This document shows positions 1-9,113 of a stretch of 64,000 bases of DNA, piece by piece. Origin of the DNA: Pseudosulfitobacter sp. DSM 107133 (lineage in GTDB: Bacteria; Pseudomonadota; Alphaproteobacteria; Rhodobacterales; Rhodobacteraceae); the NCBI RefSeq assembly GCF_022788695.1, contig NZ_CP085154.1:3571848-3635847 (forward strand), written 5' to 3'. How positions within the stretch are numbered: position 1 is the first letter of the stretch; the number at the start of each line of letters is the position of its first letter. The position numbers and the translations under genes are program-made. A model generated the notes under the pieces. The model was not told the DNA's origin and searched no databases. It saw only the letters and a program-made list of their open reading frames with translations.

Positions 1-809
1 AGATTCTTGCGCTCAAACCGGAAGAGCCCGTGGCATTGCCTGCAGGTCAGGACACGGTCGAACCTGTCTATGGCGCACCAGCACGGTGGGTCAGCGAGCG
101 TGATCAGGAAAAGGCGTCGATGCTTGGCGCAACATTGGTAACGCCCACCGAGATTCTGGCGACACATTTGCTGGAGATCGTAAAACGCAACTTCTCGCGG
201 TTGCTGACGCTGAAATCACTGCGCAGGCTGCTGACTGAAATGGTCAACATTTCCGACCCGGCACGGGCCGAAGCGAACCGGAAACTGCTGGACGAACTGA
301 TCCCCGACAAGGTCCCGATCGACGTCTTGCACGCCGTACTGCGGTTGTTGCTTGATGAACAGGTTTCGATCCGCAACCTGCCCCTGATCCTTGAGGCCAC
401 AGCCGAAGCGCGCGGTCAGAACGCCATGCCCGAGGCCATTTGCGAACATGTTCGGCAACGTTTGGGCTTTCAACTGGTCGCGGAAATGCGGCGGGCGGAT
501 GGCACCCTGCCGCTGGTTCAACTGGCACCCGAATGGGAGGATACATTTGCCACCTATCAGGTTGATGCCGAACGGGGGCTGGATATTGCCTTGCCGCCCG
601 ACCTGTTCAACACGCTGGCAGACAATATGTCCAACAAGCTGGCCGATGCCAGCCGCGATGGCATTTATGCCGCCATCGTCACCAACACCCGGCGTCGACG
701 GTTCCTGCGAACCGTGATGCGTGCCAAGGGGATCAGCAACCCAGTCTTGTCTTTCGAAGAGATTGGCGTTGACGCGCGGCCTGCGTTGGTCGGTGTTGTG
801 GCGGCCTGA
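1..809 (+). CDS. flhA: Flagellar biosynthesis protein FlhA, C-terminal part (5' end outside the window)
   Basis: This is the cytoplasmic C-terminal domain of the FlhA export-gate protein, which docks chaperone-substrate complexes at the flagellar type III secretion apparatus. The reading frame is open from the left edge, so the N-terminal membrane domain lies outside. The helical LLTLKSLRRLL and the LPLILEA segments are typical of the FlhA C-domain. The stop overlaps the start of fliR (TGATG), which indicates translational coupling. Confidence 0.95.
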   Translation, partial: ILALKPEEPVALPAGQDTVEPVYGAPARWVSERDQEKASMLGATLVTPTEILATHLLEIVKRNFSRLLTLKSLRRLLTEMVNISDPARAEANRKLLDELIPDKVPIDVLHAVLRLLLDEQVSIRNLPLILEATAEARGQNAMPEAICEHVRQRLGFQLVAEMRRADGTLPLVQLAPEWEDTFATYQVDAERGLDIALPPDLFNTLADNMSNKLADASRDGIYAAIVTNTRRRRFLRTVMRAKGISNPVLSFEEIGVDARPALVGVVAA

Positions 810-1570
810 TGCAGGCGCTGGTGGACATCCTGCGTGACCAGGCCTGGCACGGGTTCGTTGTCTTCTTGCGCGTTGCGGCCATCGCGTCCCTGCTACCGGC
901 ATTTGGAGAGGAAACCGTGCCTGCCCGGATCAAACTGGTTGTGGCACTGGCCTTTACCGTAATCGTGGCCCCGGCTGTTCCGCAAACGACGCTCGCGCCC
1001 GGAATTCCCGCCCTGTCCCTCCTGGTGCTGAGCGAGGCACTGGCTGGACTTGCTCTTGGCATCGGCATCCGCCTGTTTATCCTTGCCTTGCAAACCGCGG
1101 GTGCCATCGCGGCCCAATCAACATCGCTTTCGCAAATTCTGGGCGGTGCCGTGCGTGACCCGTTGGCCGCAATCGGATATGTTCTGATCATCGGCGCTTT
1201 GGCTTTGGCCGTGATGGCAGGCCTGCATGTCAAAGTCGCAGAGCTGATCATTTTATCATATGACATCATGCCAATCGGAGCGTTTGCCGGAGCAAGCGAC
1301 CTTTCGGATTGGGGGCTGGATCAAATCCGGCGCGCCTTTGCTTTGGCGTTTACCCTTGCGGCACCGTTTATTCTGGTTTCAGTACTCTACAACCTTGCGC
1401 TTGGGGCGATCAACAAGGCCATGCCGCAATTGATGGTGGCTTTTGTCGGCGCGCCGGTCATCACTGCCGCTGGCCTGATTATCCTGTGCGTCAGCAGTCC
1501 GCTGATCCTGACTGTCTGGCTGGATGCGCTTGACAGCTTTTTAGCTGCGCCATTTCGGTCAGTGCCATGA
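809..1570 (+). CDS. fliR: Flagellar biosynthetic protein FliR
   Basis: A polytopic inner-membrane protein of 253 aa, the usual FliR length, with about six hydrophobic segments. It forms the export-gate core with FliP and FliQ. The ATG overlaps the flhA stop and its own stop overlaps the flhB start (ATGA), so flhA-fliR-flhB form one operon. fliQ is encoded separately on the reverse strand and fliP is not in the window. Confidence 0.95.
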   Translation: MQALVDILRDQAWHGFVVFLRVAAIASLLPAFGEETVPARIKLVVALAFTVIVAPAVPQTTLAPGIPALSLLVLSEALAGLALGIGIRLFILALQTAGAIAAQSTSLSQILGGAVRDPLAAIGYVLIIGALALAVMAGLHVKVAELIILSYDIMPIGAFAGASDLSDWGLDQIRRAFALAFTLAAPFILVSVLYNLALGAINKAMPQLMVAFVGAPVITAAGLIILCVSSPLILTVWLDALDSFLAAPFRSVP

Positions 1571-2655
1571 GCGGGCAGGATGACGACACAGAAAAGTCCT
1601 TCGATCCGACCCCGCAAAAACTGCAAAAGGCGCGGGAAAAGGGTGAGATTGCGCGGTCACAGGATCTGAACACGGCTGCGGCCTATGCGGGTTTGACGCT
1701 GGCACTGTTTATGTCGGGTGCCAGCGTGATTTCGGGATTTGGCACGGCGCTTATGACATTGCTGGATCAAGCAGATGGCTTGGCACCGTTGTTTGTGACC
1801 ACTGGCAGCAGCCCCTTGATGGCCGGAGTTTTGCGCGATGCAGTTATCGCAATTGTGCCGTTGTTTGCTATTCCGGCTGTCGCCGTGGTGCTGACAATCG
1901 CCGCCCAGCGCGGGTTTATTTTTGCACCCTCAAAACTGGAACCGAAACTGTCAAAAATCTCGATCATCAAAAACGCCGGTAACAAATTCGGGCGTAACGG
2001 TCTGTTTGAATTTGCAAAAAGCTTTGTGAAGCTTGTGATTTATTCGTTTTGTCTGGGGGTCTTTTTGCGCGCGCGCGCGCCGGAAATGCTCACAGCGGTC
2101 AATAGCGGGCCGCGCTCGGTTGTGCTGCTGCTGGCCGAGCTGTGCATTTCGTTTCTATGTGTGGTTGTTCTGGTATCTCTCGTCATCGGCGGCATCGACG
2201 CGGTCTGGCAGCATTTTGAACACATCCGCAAGAACCGGATGTCTCGCAAGGATTTGCAAGACGAGAACAAAGATTCCGAAGGCGACCCCCATCTAAAGCA
2301 GGCCCGCCGACAACGCGCGCAGACCATCGCGATGACCCAAATGATGGTCGATGTTCCCGATGCAGATGTAGTCATTGTTAATCCGACCCACTACGCCGTG
2401 GCGTTGAAATGGTCGCGTAAACCCGGCTCGGCACCAACCTGCGTGGCCAAGGGCGTGGACGAAGTCGCGGCTCGCATACGCGAAATTGCAACCGAACACG
2501 GTGTTCCTGTGCATCGCGACCCACCAACCGCCCGTGCGTTGTTTGCCGTGACCGACATCGGGGCCGAAATAGCACCCGATCACTATCAAGCCGTTGCCGC
2601 CGCAATTCGCTTTGCAGAAGCGATGCGCCAACGCGTCAGAACGCGTGGTTTCTGA
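1567..2655 (+). CDS. flhB: Flagellar export switch protein FlhB
   Basis: 362 aa. The N-terminal half holds four membrane segments. The cytoplasmic C-domain carries the autocleavage motif NPTH (residues 272-275), where cleavage after the Asn switches export from rod/hook to filament substrates under FliK control. The charged linker after the last membrane segment is intact. A (GC)7 dinucleotide run at 2067-2080 codes for LRARAP and could be slippage-prone. Confidence 0.96.
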   Translation: MSGQDDDTEKSFDPTPQKLQKAREKGEIARSQDLNTAAAYAGLTLALFMSGASVISGFGTALMTLLDQADGLAPLFVTTGSSPLMAGVLRDAVIAIVPLFAIPAVAVVLTIAAQRGFIFAPSKLEPKLSKISIIKNAGNKFGRNGLFEFAKSFVKLVIYSFCLGVFLRARAPEMLTAVNSGPRSVVLLLAELCISFLCVVVLVSLVIGGIDAVWQHFEHIRKNRMSRKDLQDENKDSEGDPHLKQARRQRAQTIAMTQMMVDVPDADVVIVNPTHYAVALKWSRKPGSAPTCVAKGVDEVAARIREIATEHGVPVHRDPPTARALFAVTDIGAEIAPDHYQAVAAAIRFAEAMRQRVRTRGF

Positions 2656-3095
2656 TGACACGGCTATCGGATCTGAACCAGTTGACCCAAATTCATTACG
2701 AGCGTGAACAACAGTCTCTGAAAGCACTGGTCCAGCAAGAATCCCTGATCCGTGCTGAACTGTTTCGACTGTCTGAACAAGAGCAAGCGGCCCATGCCAC
2801 CGCCCCCAAAGACGCGCCGATGCGCGCCATCGGCGCAGATGTGATCTGGCTGGGTTGGGTCGGAAGATCCAAGGCGCAGCTGAACATGGCCCTGGCCCAA
2901 GTCCTTGCGCAGAAGGAACATCATCTGGAAAGGGTGCGACGGGCATACGGCAAGGTGCTGGTCACCGAAGCGCTGGACAAGAACGAGCGCCGTGTCCGGC
3001 GTCAGGCACACAACAAGAAGCAACTTGAAACAGCCCAAGAGACCGCGCTTTGGCGATCACTCGAAAGGAATGCGCAGTCTAAGGGTGACGCCTAA
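2655..3095 (+). CDS. Small charged coiled-coil protein, FliJ-like (function not established)
   Basis: 146 aa, very rich in Gln, Glu, Arg and Lys and predicted almost entirely helical, with no signal peptide or membrane segment. Its start overlaps the flhB stop (TGATG), so it is the last gene of the flhA-fliR-flhB unit. Size, coiled-coil character and position suggest a FliJ-type export-gate escort or stalk protein, the partner of the FliI ATPase. I see no diagnostic motif, so this is inference from context. Its last 4 nt overlap the convergent fliL. Confidence 0.6.
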   Translation: MTRLSDLNQLTQIHYEREQQSLKALVQQESLIRAELFRLSEQEQAAHATAPKDAPMRAIGADVIWLGWVGRSKAQLNMALAQVLAQKEHHLERVRRAYGKVLVTEALDKNERRVRRQAHNKKQLETAQETALWRSLERNAQSKGDA

Positions 3096-3595
3096 TAATC
3101 CTGCCGCCCGATATCCGAGATCAGTACATCGGTTACGATCTGCCCCAGATCTCGTTGAGCCACTTCCAGCAAAGCCGCACGCAAAACATCCAGATTGTTG
3201 GCACTGGTAAATGCCCCCTCGAATCCACCCAGGTTCGCATGATCGAACAGTACTTGCAGAAAACTGTCCCTCAGCTTTGGCTCGCGCAGATAGACGGTGT
3301 CTTTTGCACCGATGGTCACCTCGACACTCAAGGCAACCACCATCAAGGCACGCACAGCCTCGCGGTCCACAATGGGAATGACGAACTGGTTGCTCAGCTT
3401 GACATATTCGCGCTCGACCGGCCCCTCGTCTTCATGATCTTCACTCTCGGCGGGCGGGCTGGCCTCATGTTGATCGCCTGCATCCTCCGCCGCAGGTGCG
3501 ACAGGCGCGGGGCGCAGGAAAAGTCCGGCCCCAACGCCGCCGCCGGTGCCGATCAACAGCAGCAGAACAGGCAAGAGTTTCTTGATCATTTTCAA
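3092..3595 (-). CDS. fliL: Flagellar basal body-associated protein FliL
   Basis: 167 aa. It has a short cytoplasmic N-terminus and one membrane segment (about residues 7-27), then an acidic Pro/Glu linker and a periplasmic FliL domain. FliL encircles or supports the stator of the flagellar motor. It lies 5 nt downstream of flgH and is the last gene of the flgB...fliL reverse unit. Confidence 0.88.
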   Translation of the reverse strand: MKMIKKLLPVLLLLIGTGGGVGAGLFLRPAPVAPAAEDAGDQHEASPPAESEDHEDEGPVEREYVKLSNQFVIPIVDREAVRALMVVALSVEVTIGAKDTVYLREPKLRDSFLQVLFDHANLGGFEGAFTSANNLDVLRAALLEVAQRDLGQIVTDVLISDIGRQDY

Positions 3596-3600
3596 CCCCT

Positions 3601-4332
3601 TCAGAATGGCAAGATCGCATCAAGAACTTGCTGTCCGTAACGCGGTTGCTGCACGTCGGTGATCTGCCCGCGCCCACCATATGACACCCGCGCCGATGCG
3701 ATTTTGTCATAGGTAATTTCATTTTGCCGCGAGATGTCTTCCGGGCGGACATAGCCGGTGACCAAAAGCTCGCGCATTTCGAAATTCACCCGCAGCTCCT
3801 GGCTGCCCGAAATGGATAAGACGCCGTTGGGCAAAACCTCGACAATGGTGGCGGCCACGCGCAGGGTCAGTTTTTCCTTGCGTTTGACCGAACCATCACC
3901 AGCGGAGGAACTGGACGAACTGATCGACACCGGATTGACCCCGGATGCGCCCTCATCGATGGCATTGTCCAACCGCTGCGGGATGCCCAGCAGCTCGGGG
4001 ACATTCAATGTTTCACCGCTGGAACGTGACCGGTCGGTGGCGTTCGAAATTTCGGCCTTCTCATCAATTTCGATCACAACGGTCAGAATATCACCGCGCC
4101 GGATCGCCCGCCGGTCTCCCAGCAGGGATTTGCGCGACCCCGACCACAATGAAGCCTGATCGATCGGATGCACAATTTCAATCGTGCGCGGCAGACCCGG
4201 AGAGATCATGGCGGCATGTTCCACCGTCTCCATCGGCTGTGAAAACGAGGGGGCCTTGCCCAGATGATCGCCGCGACCGCAGGCCGCCAATGTTGTCAAA
4301 CAGATCAGGGCCAGAATAGAAAATCTTTTCAT
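3601..4332 (-). CDS. flgH: Flagellar L-ring lipoprotein FlgH
   Basis: 243 aa. The N-terminal signal ends in the lipobox LAAC (about residues 16-19), so the mature protein is an outer-membrane lipoprotein. FlgH forms the L-ring bushing around the distal rod. The C-terminal region with SGSQELRVNFEMRELLVTG is characteristic. It lies 9 nt after flgA. The P-ring gene flgI is not in this window. Confidence 0.96.
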   Translation of the reverse strand: MKRFSILALICLTTLAACGRGDHLGKAPSFSQPMETVEHAAMISPGLPRTIEIVHPIDQASLWSGSRKSLLGDRRAIRRGDILTVVIEIDEKAEISNATDRSRSSGETLNVPELLGIPQRLDNAIDEGASGVNPVSISSSSSSAGDGSVKRKEKLTLRVAATIVEVLPNGVLSISGSQELRVNFEMRELLVTGYVRPEDISRQNEITYDKIASARVSYGGRGQITDVQQPRYGQQVLDAILPF

Positions 4333-4341
4333 TTCAAAATC

Positions 4342-4764
4342 CTAGTTTGACACGCGCACGGTGCCGTCTGCCTGAACCAGACCAAACAGTGTCGCACGGG
4401 AGTTAAGGTTCATGATGCGCACGCGATCACCGATGCCGCCGCGTTCCAGCGCGCGTCCCTCGGTATGGATCACCAGTTGCGCCCCGTGATATTGTAGCTG
4501 GACGATCTGGTTGCGGTCGACCAAAGCCGGTGGCCCGATGTCGTCAAACCGGATCGGGCGCCCTGCGTACAAAGCCACCCGCGCCTCTTGCCCGACCACG
4601 TCCAACGGGTTTTCGAACGCATCGGCACGGGTGCCCGCGACCGCCTGCACGTCGGCTGCGTCAATCAGCGACTGCGGGCGAATGGTGCGGGTCGCCACAA
4701 CAATGTCGGCGCTGGCAGCAGCTGCCGAGAAGATCAGACTGGCAAGCATCAAAATTCGGATCAT
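4342..4764 (-). CDS. flgA: Flagellar P-ring assembly chaperone FlgA
   Basis: 140 aa with a cleavable signal peptide (about residues 1-19) and a SAF/FlgA domain. It is a short FlgA, matching the compact alphaproteobacterial form. It helps the P-ring protein FlgI assemble in the periplasm. The start overlaps the flgG stop by 4 nt (ATGA). Confidence 0.9.
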   Translation of the reverse strand: MIRILMLASLIFSAAAASADIVVATRTIRPQSLIDAADVQAVAGTRADAFENPLDVVGQEARVALYAGRPIRFDDIGPPALVDRNQIVQLQYHGAQLVIHTEGRALERGGIGDRVRIMNLNSRATLFGLVQADGTVRVSN

Positions 4765-5546
4765 CGGATTTGCGTCGTTGCCCCCATCATCTGATCGGCG
4801 GCGGAAATCACCTTGGCATTCATCTCGTAACCGCGCTGCGCCTCGATCAGTTCTGTGATTTCGCGCACGGCATCAACCGAGCTGTCTTCCAGAAAACCCT
4901 GGCGCAGGGTCCCCAGACCGTCCTGCCCGGGTGCTGCCACCAAAGACGGCCCAGAGGCTTCGGTTTCGGTGAACAGGTTGCTGCCGATGGCCTCCAACCC
5001 CTTGGGATTGGTGAACCCAGCGAGCGTGAACTGACCCAACAACTGCGCCTCGTTTTCCCCAGTGAAATAAGCATAGACCTCGCCATCGGCGTTGATCGAA
5101 ATGCTGCGCGCATCGGCGGGAATGACAATTTCAGGCGCCACCGGAAAACCGTCCGACGTCACGATCAGCCCTTCGCCCGTACGTTTCAGCCCGCCATCGC
5201 GGGTATAGGCCGCCTGCCCCGATGGCAGGGTCACCTCGAAATAGCCGTTGCCCTCGATCGCGATGTCCAGGTCGCCCGCTGTGGCCGACAGCGCCCCTTG
5301 CGCCAGATGCATGGACACTGCGGCGGGGCGCACGCCCAGCCCCAACTGGACGCCGGTGGGCAACACCGTTCCGTCCGAGGCATTCACGGTGCCCGCGCGC
5401 GCCATCTGCTGATAGTGCAGGTCGGCAAATTCAGCACGGCGGGCGTTGTAACCCGTCGTGGACATATTCGCGAGGTTGTTCGAAATCGTCTCGACCCGCA
5501 TTTGCTGGGCAGACATGCCGGTGGCCGCAATTTTGAGGGCGCGCAT
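4761..5546 (-). CDS. flgG: Flagellar distal rod protein FlgG
   Basis: 261 aa, the standard length. The N-terminal rod motif ISNNLANMSTTGYNARRAEF and the C-terminal helix with EAQRGYEMNAKV are the signature of the FlgG family. It builds the distal rod that crosses the periplasm. It follows flgF by 12 nt. Confidence 0.97.
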   Translation of the reverse strand: MRALKIAATGMSAQQMRVETISNNLANMSTTGYNARRAEFADLHYQQMARAGTVNASDGTVLPTGVQLGLGVRPAAVSMHLAQGALSATAGDLDIAIEGNGYFEVTLPSGQAAYTRDGGLKRTGEGLIVTSDGFPVAPEIVIPADARSISINADGEVYAYFTGENEAQLLGQFTLAGFTNPKGLEAIGSNLFTETEASGPSLVAAPGQDGLGTLRQGFLEDSSVDAVREITELIEAQRGYEMNAKVISAADQMMGATTQIR

Positions 5547-5558
5547 GGGCCTTCTCCT

Positions 5559-6269
5559 TTATTTCATCATGGACTCGAGCGCTTGGCGCACCCGTTTGTC
5601 TTCGGAATCAAGAAAGCTGGCGCCCATTTCATAGGCGCGCTGGACTTCGATCATGCGGGCCAACTGCCCGATGGCATTGACGTTCGCGCCTTCGACAAAT
5701 CCCTGAACAACGCGCGCAGACTCGGACGGCTCGTACCCTGCGTCGGCGCGAAACATCACGCCATCTTCGCGTTGCATGTCCATCGGCTCCAGAGGGCGCA
5801 CAACGCCGATCTGTCCAACCAGCACACCATCGGCGCTCATCGTGCCGTCGGATGACACGGCAATATCCGCGCCCGGAGGCACAAAGATTGGCGCACCGCC
5901 CGAATCCAACACGCGAAAGCCGTCATGGGTAACAAGATCGCCGGCAGCGTTGGGCGAAAACGCACCCGCGCGGGTCAACCGCTCGCCCGCGGGTGTTTCG
6001 ATCAGGAAAAACCCATCGCCTTCTATGGCAAAATCAAATGTGCCACCTGTCTGGTTCAGCGTGCCCTGCGCGAACGAAGTGTTGTGAATATTGCCTTGTG
6101 CCATCGACAGCGACGGCCCGTTATCGACCGCTTTGACATATTCAGAGAAAATGATCCCCTCTTGCCGGTATCCGGTTGTGGCTGCGTTGGCGATGTTGTT
6201 CGCGACGATCTGCATCTCGCGTTTCAGCCCCATCTGGCGAGTGATGGTGATGTATCCGGCACTGTCCAT
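5559..6269 (-). CDS. flgF: Flagellar proximal rod protein FlgF
   Basis: 236 aa. It has an N-terminal flg_bb_rod motif (VANNIANAATTGYRQEG) and a C-terminal basal-body helix (IEVQRAYEMGASF). It is shorter than FlgG and paired with it, as usual for FlgF. It lies 3 nt from fliQ. Confidence 0.93.
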   Translation of the reverse strand: MDSAGYITITRQMGLKREMQIVANNIANAATTGYRQEGIIFSEYVKAVDNGPSLSMAQGNIHNTSFAQGTLNQTGGTFDFAIEGDGFFLIETPAGERLTRAGAFSPNAAGDLVTHDGFRVLDSGGAPIFVPPGADIAVSSDGTMSADGVLVGQIGVVRPLEPMDMQREDGVMFRADAGYEPSESARVVQGFVEGANVNAIGQLARMIEVQRAYEMGASFLDSEDKRVRQALESMMK

Positions 6270-6272
6270 AGG

Positions 6273-6542
6273 TCAGCCTCCAACAATCAGGGGAATGATG
6301 CGGTCGTGAAAGAATGACACCAGTGTCTGGGTCATGAACCCCATCGACATCCAGAACACGACAACAATGGCGGCCAGTTTCGGCACAAAGGTCAGCGTCA
6401 TTTCCTGAATCGACGTCAGCGCCTGCACCAATCCGATGGAGACCCCAGCCACCAGGGCCGCCGTAAGGATCGGGATGGACACGACGACAGCGGTCCAAAG
6501 CCCCTGACGCAAGGTGTCGAAAAAGATGATCTCATTCAGCAT
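6273..6542 (-). CDS. fliQ: Flagellar biosynthetic protein FliQ
   Basis: 89 aa with two hydrophobic segments, the normal FliQ size; it is an export-gate component with FliP and FliR. The start at 6542 (MLNEIIFFDTLRQ) is preferred over an upstream in-frame ATG because it gives the family N-terminus and follows the fliE stop directly (TAAGATG). Finding fliQ inside a rod-gene operon, separate from fliR, is normal in this group. Confidence 0.93.
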   Translation of the reverse strand: MLNEIIFFDTLRQGLWTAVVVSIPILTAALVAGVSIGLVQALTSIQEMTLTFVPKLAAIVVVFWMSMGFMTQTLVSFFHDRIIPLIVGG

Positions 6543-6543
6543 C

Positions 6544-6840
6544 TTACACTGGCATCCGCAAGATTTCCTGGTAGGCATCGACAACCTTGTTGCGCACGGT
6601 AACGGCGGTTTCTACGGCCAGTTCGGTCTGGGCCAACGCCTGCACCAGTGCATGCGGATCGGCATCACCCACCATCGACTGTTTGGCGACCTCTTCGCTG
6701 TGGGCAAGCGTTTGGGCGAAATCCATCGCAAGGTTGCGAAAGGCATCACCCATGCCGCCCGCGCCCTGACCTGGTTTCGGCTCGGTTGCAGGTTTGGCCT
6801 CGGCATAACGTTGGGTCGCAGTAAGCAGTGACATATCCAT
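6544..6840 (-). CDS. fliE: Flagellar hook-basal body complex protein FliE
   Basis: 98 aa, helical. FliE connects the MS-ring/export gate to the proximal rod. The C-terminal stretch with AVTVRNKVVDAYQEILRMPV is the family hallmark. It is encoded between flgC and fliQ, the common flgB-flgC-fliE order. Confidence 0.95.
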   Translation of the reverse strand: MDMSLLTATQRYAEAKPATEPKPGQGAGGMGDAFRNLAMDFAQTLAHSEEVAKQSMVGDADPHALVQALAQTELAVETAVTVRNKVVDAYQEILRMPV

Positions 6841-6864
6841 TCTAGATACTCCTTGAATTCAAAT

Positions 6865-7260
6865 TTAACGGCGCAGCAGGTCCATCAGACCAGCTGACAT
6901 TTTGCGGGCCTGTTCGAACATTTTCAGATTTGCTTCGTAACTGCGCTGCGCCTCGCGGGCGTCGGAAAGCTCGATCAGCAGGTTCACATTCGACCCGTCG
7001 TAGTGGCCGGTTTCATCGGCCAGCGGGTGCTGCGGATCATAGATACGCTCAAGATCTGTGTTGCGATCCAGCCGTACCCGACCGGTTTCGACAGCGGACA
7101 CGGAATCCCCCAGACCAAAGGCCGTTTCAAATGCGACGGTCTTGCGGCGGTACCCCGGTGTATCGGCATTCGAGATGTTTTCAGACAGATGGCGCAGCCG
7201 CTGCGCCTGTGCTTGCAGGCCGCTGGCCGAGACGCTCAGGGATTTTGCAAAATCGCTCAT
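6865..7260 (-). CDS. flgC: Flagellar basal-body rod protein FlgC
   Basis: 131 aa. The start at MSDFAKSLSVSASGL was chosen because it gives the standard FlgC N-terminus; a longer reading has an atypical leader. The rod motif is ENISNADTPGYRRKT and the C-terminal helix contains DAREAQRSYEANL. FlgC is a proximal rod subunit. Confidence 0.95.
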   Translation of the reverse strand: MSDFAKSLSVSASGLQAQAQRLRHLSENISNADTPGYRRKTVAFETAFGLGDSVSAVETGRVRLDRNTDLERIYDPQHPLADETGHYDGSNVNLLIELSDAREAQRSYEANLKMFEQARKMSAGLMDLLRR

Positions 7261-7273
7261 GTCAGTGCCTTTC

Positions 7274-7660
7274 TCAGCTGCGCGCAAGGGTGCTGTGCAG
7301 AACATTCAGTGCGGATTTATATATTGCCAGCGCGCGCTCGTGCTGGCGGGCCGCGTCAACGGCTCCAAGCATTTCCTGCTCGACCGACACGGTGTTGCCG
7401 TCGGGCGATGCGGTACCCGGTCTTTCCACGGGTTTCGCCATGCCGGCACCGTCGACGGCCCCATTCAAATGGCCTGTTCGCGTTGCACGTTGCACCCGCG
7501 CATCATCATGATGATACAACGACTGAAAGTCGGGCAGATCCCGCGCCAGATAGCCCGGCGTATCCGCATTGGCGACATTCTGCGACACCAATGCCTGCTT
7601 TTGGCCCGCATGAACGGCCATGGCGCTGGCCATTTTGAAAATCGAAATGTTCTCGAACAT
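7274..7660 (-). CDS. flgB: Flagellar basal-body rod protein FlgB
   Basis: 128 aa. It is the first gene of the flgB-flgC-fliE-fliQ-flgF-flgG-flgA-flgH-fliL unit. The start MFENISIFKMAS has an AGGGAG ribosome site about 9 nt upstream. The rod motif QNVANADTPGYLARD is present. The promoter should lie in the 82-bp gap shared with divergent fliI. Confidence 0.95.
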   Translation of the reverse strand: MFENISIFKMASAMAVHAGQKQALVSQNVANADTPGYLARDLPDFQSLYHHDDARVQRATRTGHLNGAVDGAGMAKPVERPGTASPDGNTVSVEQEMLGAVDAARQHERALAIYKSALNVLHSTLARS

Positions 7661-7742
7661 CGGGGCTTCTCCCTCGTGCAATCTCAATCAAGGCTTAACG
7701 GTGATTCCTTTAGAAACGGTTTGCAGAACCCAAAGGATTGTC

Positions 7743-9113
7743 ATGAAAAACGCTTCAGCCTTCGTCGGATTGCAAAACCAACTGTCCCGCTTCAAGCCCG
7801 TTCACCGGATCGGCCGCGTCACCCGTGCAGAAGGCTCTACGCTGCATGTTTCGGGTTTGGGGAACACCGCGCATATCGGTGATCGGGCTTTGCTTAGCGG
7901 GCAGAACCACCTGCGGCTGAGCGGGGAAGTCGTGCAATTGAATGATGACGGGCTGGTGTTGTTGCCCGATGGCGAGATGGATGGAGTCGCCATTGGTGAC
8001 CGCGTCATTTTGCAGGGCGCTGCGGAGATTGCGCCGCACGATGGCTGGATCGGGCGGATCGTTGACCCGGACGGCAGGCCCCTGGATGGAAAGCTGCTGC
8101 TTGAAGGGGTTACCGCGCGCCCCTTGCGTGCCAAGCCGCCGCTGCCTGCCCAGCGTCGCGCCCTGGGCGCGCGTATGAACACCGGTCTGGCGGCTTTGAA
8201 CACCGTGCTCCCAATCGTACAGGGGCAGCGCGTGGGGCTTTTTGCAGGCTCTGGCGTCGGAAAATCCAGTTTGATGGGCACATTGGCCAAGTCGATGCAG
8301 GCCGATGTTGTGGTGATCGCATTGATCGGAGAGCGCGGACGCGAGTTGCGTCATTTTGTCGATGAGGTGTTGGGTTCAGAGGGGCTGTCGCGGTCGGTCG
8401 TCATCGCCGCGACTTCGGATCAGTCCGCGCTGATACGACGTCGCTGTGCATGGACCGCAATGGCCGTGGCCGAACATTTCCGCGATCAGGGCAAATCGGT
8501 TTTGTTTGTGGCTGATTCGATCACCCGTTTTGCCGAAGCACATCGCGAGGTATCCGTGGCTGCGGGAGAAGCCCCGGTGTTGCGCGGGCACCCGCCATCG
8601 ACTGCGCACCTTATCATGTCTCTTTGCGAACGCGCGGGTCCCGGGCAAGGGGATCAGGGCGATATCACAGGTGTCTTCAGTGTCCTGGTGGCAGGCTCTG
8701 ATATGGATGAACCGATTGCGGATATACTGCGCGGGGTGCTGGACGGTCATATCGTTCTGGATCGCGAAATCGCTGAGCGGGGGCGGTTTCCGGCAATTGA
8801 TGTCTTGCGATCTGTTTCACGCAGCCTGCCGGCCGCCGCTTCCAAGGCGGAAAATGAAACACTGGCGCAAATGCGCCGCGCGCTAAGTGTCTATGACCGC
8901 AACACGATGATGATCTCGGCGGGCCTGTATACGCACGGCAGTGACCCTGACATCGACCATGCTATTAAACTTTGGCCCGAATTAGAGACTTTTCTTGCCA
9001 AATCAGAGCCGCGTAGCGTTGCCAACAGCTTTGCACAACTGAACCTAATTTTGCGCCGCGCCAAAGCGAATACGAAAACCGGAATACGTGGGTCTGCAAC
9101 CTCAGGATTGTAG
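7743..9113 (+). CDS. fliI: Flagellum-specific ATPase FliI
   Basis: 456 aa. It is the F1-beta-like ATPase that powers or primes type III export. Walker A GLFAGSGVGKSSL is at about residues 165-177, followed by the IGERGREL segment typical of FliI/YscN. The start at 7743 is preferred over an upstream in-frame extension, which would overlap flgB and lacks family similarity. The 3' end overlaps the convergent DUF1217 gene by 12 nt. Confidence 0.96.
   Translation: MKNASAFVGLQNQLSRFKPVHRIGRVTRAEGSTLHVSGLGNTAHIGDRALLSGQNHLRLSGEVVQLNDDGLVLLPDGEMDGVAIGDRVILQGAAEIAPHDGWIGRIVDPDGRPLDGKLLLEGVTARPLRAKPPLPAQRRALGARMNTGLAALNTVLPIVQGQRVGLFAGSGVGKSSLMGTLAKSMQADVVVIALIGERGRELRHFVDEVLGSEGLSRSVVIAATSDQSALIRRRCAWTAMAVAEHFRDQGKSVLFVADSITRFAEAHREVSVAAGEAPVLRGHPPSTAHLIMSLCERAGPGQGDQGDITGVFSVLVAGSDMDEPIADILRGVLDGHIVLDREIAERGRFPAIDVLRSVSRSLPAAASKAENETLAQMRRALSVYDRNTMMISAGLYTHGSDPDIDHAIKLWPELETFLAKSEPRSVANSFAQLNLILRRAKANTKTGIRGSATSGL

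Noticed and set aside
4530..5855. 441-aa forward open frame
   Set aside because: Antisense to flgA and flgG, which have full family signatures; long antisense frames are common at this GC content.
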